This document shows positions 42,320 to 43,903 of a DNA stretch of 43,903 bases, piece by piece. Each line of letters begins with the position of its first letter. Position 1 is the stretch's first letter. This DNA comes from JABCPE02 sp963509715 (lineage in GTDB: Bacteria > Bacteroidota > Bacteroidia > Flavobacteriales > Weeksellaceae). The DNA is taken from contig CAUPCB010000011.1 of NCBI GenBank assembly GCA_963509715.1, positions 1 through 43,903 of the forward strand. Direction: 5' to 3'. The notes under the pieces were generated by a model that was not told the DNA's origin, made no database searches, and saw nothing but the letters and a program-made list of their open reading frames with translations. The position numbers and the translations under genes were made by a program.

Positions 42320-43521
42320 TTCATAGCGTTTAAGTCCTGAGCAATCAGCCAGCCTTCGCTCCAGCACGCTTGGAAGTTGAACCCGCCAGTAACTGCATCG
42401 ATGTTGAGAACCTCACCAGAGATGTAGAAATTGGGCAGTTTTTTGCTTTTCATGGTTTTAAAATCCATCTCCTTCAGATCCACGCCGCCCGCCGTGACGA
42501 ACTCCTCTTTGAAAGTGCTTTTTCCTGTCACATTCATTCGGCAGCAGCACAGATTTTCTATGATTTTCTGCATTTCTTTGTTGTTGATATTGGCTAATTG
42601 TTTGGCTGTATCAATTCCAGAAACGAGTAAAATTCGATTCCAAAAACGATTGGTAATATCAAAAATCTTAGCTTGACCGATGGATTTTTTCGGTTCTTTT
42701 TCTTTGAAATTTTTAAATATTTCCAAAGCATCTTCTGAAGCCATTCCGATAAAATTAATGATGATTTCAAACTGGTATTTTAGTGCCGCAAGTTCTCTCG
42801 CTCCCCATGCCGATAGTTTTAGGATTGCAGGGCCGCTCAGTCCCCAGTGGGTAATGAGCAGAGAACCAGACTCTTCTAAATTCAGCTTTGGAATTTCTAT
42901 ATTTACATACTGAAAACTCGTTCCCATGAGGTCTTTCAGTATTTCATTTTTAATGTTAAATGTAAATAAAGACGGAACGGGCGCGATAATCTGATGCCCA
43001 AGTTCTTCCAACATCTTAAATGCTTTCGGTGAACTTCCTGTGCTGAATACCACATAATCCGCGAAATAATTTTGGTCTGTGGTATGAATTTTATATCTGT
43101 TTTCCTGCGGTAAAATCTCGGTAACGGTCTGTTTGGTAAGTATTTTTATATTTTTCTTTTTGCATTCATTGACCAGACAGTCTATGATGCTTTGTGATGA
43201 GTTGCTTTCAGGGAAAATTCGGTTGTCATCTTCTATTTTGAGGGCTACTTCGTGTTCTTCGTACCAATTCATAGTGTCCCCGGGCTGGAATTTTGTAAAC
43301 ACGCTGAGGAGTTCTTTGTTTCCACGAGGGTAGAATTGCACAAGTTCTCTCGGGTCAAAACAAGCGTGGGAAACATTGCATCTGCCGCCGCCTGAGATTT
43401 TTACTTTTTGCAGGACATCAGAATTTTGCTCTAAAATAGTGACATCGTATAGTTTGGTATCAATATTTGCAGCGGTAAAAAATCCAGAAGCGCCTCCTCC
43501 GATGATGATTACTTTTTTCAT
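42316..43521 (-). CDS. HI0933/YhiN-type FAD-dependent oxidoreductase
   Basis: A 401-residue flavoprotein. N-terminal FAD-binding IIIGGGASGFF (5-15), then SGGGRCNVSHA near 43-53, a family hallmark, ITHWGLSGPAILKLS near 220-234, CCRMNVTGKSTF near 327 and the C-terminal GEVLNIDAVTGGFNFQACWSEG (split here as GEVLNIDAVTGG and NFQACWSEG). The family is usually called NAD(P)/FAD-dependent oxidoreductase or BaiN/RdsA-like; the substrate is not known. It is separated from yidC by the terminator at 43535-43575. Confidence 0.9.
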   Translation of the reverse strand: MKKVIIIGGGASGFFTAANIDTKLYDVTILEQNSDVLQKVKISGGGRCNVSHACFDPRELVQFYPRGNKELLSVFTKFQPGDTMNWYEEHEVALKIEDDNRIFPESNSSQSIIDCLVNECKKKNIKILTKQTVTEILPQENRYKIHTTDQNYFADYVVFSTGSSPKAFKMLEELGHQIIAPVPSLFTFNIKNEILKDLMGTSFQYVNIEIPKLNLEESGSLLITHWGLSGPAILKLSAWGARELAALKYQFEIIINFIGMASEDALEIFKNFKEKEPKKSIGQAKIFDITNRFWNRILLVSGIDTAKQLANINNKEMQKIIENLCCCRMNVTGKSTFKEEFVTAGGVDLKEMDFKTMKSKKLPNFYISGEVLNIDAVTGGFNFQACWSEGWLIAQDLNAMN

Positions 43522-43531
43522 AATTCAAAAG

Positions 43532-43575
43532 AAAAACCTTCAACATTTTCTTTTTTTAGAGTAATGCTGAAGGTT
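43532..43575 (-). terminator. Rho-independent terminator of yidC
   Basis: Inverted repeat 43535-43546 / 43564-43575 (12 bases). In minus-strand RNA its odd position is a G-U pair, the loop is 17 bases and a T-run follows the stem. It lies 20 bases after the yidC stop. Confidence 0.75.
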
Positions 43576-43594
43576 GATTTATAAATAATTAAAA

Positions 43595-43903
43595 TTATTT
43601 TTTGTCGTTTTTCTGTTGTTTTTGTTGTTCTTTCTGCTGTTCCTTCTTCTGTTCTTGTGCTTGTTCCATCAGCTCACGCATTTTTCTTTGGAAACGCCCT
43701 TCTTTAGCAGGTTTAGCTTTGTTTTCCTGAATTTGAGCGTGAATTTTCTTTTCATCAATGATAAAGTGTTTGATGACAAGTACAATCACGATGTTCAGAG
43801 CATTTGACACAAAATAGTACCAAGAAAGCCCAGATGCAGCGGAGTTTAGGAAGAACATAAATGTAACAGGGAAAATGTACATCAGAGGTCTCATGTCTGG
43901 CAT
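43595..43903 (-). CDS. yidC: Membrane protein insertase YidC (C-terminal end; 5' part beyond right edge)
   Basis: The final 102 residues of YidC, open at the window edge; the first visible Met is internal. MPDMRPLMYIFPVTFMFFLNSAASGLSWYYF has the closing membrane-helix pattern of the insertase domain, including the ASGL-x-x-YYF motif, followed by one more helix. It is followed by a long cytoplasmic tail very rich in Gln, Lys and Glu (about 75-102), as in other Bacteroidota. YidC inserts proteins into the inner membrane, alone or with SecYEG. Confidence 0.9.
   Translation of the reverse strand: MPDMRPLMYIFPVTFMFFLNSAASGLSWYYFVSNALNIVIVLVIKHFIIDEKKIHAQIQENKAKPAKEGRFQRKMRELMEQAQEQKKEQQKEQQKQQKNDKK

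Overview
The window looks like chromosome of a low-GC Bacteroidota, class Flavobacteriia, most likely the Weeksellaceae (Chryseobacterium / Riemerella / Bergeyella neighbourhood). Evidence: several upstream regions carry the Bacteroidota promoter pattern (TTTG, about 19 bases, TAnnTTTG); Shine-Dalgarno sequences are not prominent; typical flavobacterial families are present (DUF3078 outer-membrane protein, a DksA-like protein lacking the C4 zinc finger, long type 2 IleRS, M3 dipeptidase, 'SpecificRecomb' membrane protein). I see no tRNA, rRNA, CRISPR array, insertion sequence or prophage. No stretch longer than about 215 bases lacks a gene.

Layout. (1) 1-8018, minus strand: the N-terminal part of a secreted protein with about ten 17-residue beta-roll repeats (open at the left edge), then a long co-directional run read as ileS - DksA-like - lipoprotein - lspA - DUF218 - tcdA - rnpA. 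(2) 8136-13519, plus strand: DUF3078 barrel, mutL interrupted by an in-frame TAA, rhomboid protease, endonuclease/exonuclease/phosphatase-fold protein and pcm, ended by a strong bidirectional terminator. (3) 13566-24267, minus strand: M3 peptidase, SpecificRecomb membrane protein, M20 dipeptidase, udk - FtsB-like - THUMP-like methyltransferase operon, a small membrane protein, xth, a FecCD permease and a TlpA-like lipoprotein. (4) 24481-42319, plus strand: second DUF218 paralog, UMF1-type MFS transporter, then a complete-looking Wzx/Wzy-type surface polysaccharide locus (26714-41753) and a membrane protein. (5) 42316-43903, minus strand: HI0933-type flavoprotein and the C-terminal end of yidC, open at the right edge.

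The polysaccharide locus reads as a pathway. A PglF/WbpM-type UDP-GlcNAc 4,6-dehydratase, a DegT-type aminotransferase, a formyltransferase and a PglC/WcaJ-type initiating transferase could make and load a 4-formamido-4,6-dideoxy-HexNAc sugar on undecaprenyl phosphate. Two GT-B glycosyltransferases would extend it, AsnB may amidate a component, and Wzx, Wzy, Wza and Wzc would flip, polymerise and export it. The formyltransferase and an unrecognised 112-residue protein in front of it form a strikingly AT-rich island (about 23-27% GC in samples counted by hand, against about 42-48% in flanking genes).

Items most worth a second look: the single ochre codon inside an otherwise full-length mutL; a GxHH version of the HIGH signature in a type 2-like IleRS, associated with extreme mupirocin resistance; the AT-rich two-gene island; and the predicted formamido-sugar pathway.
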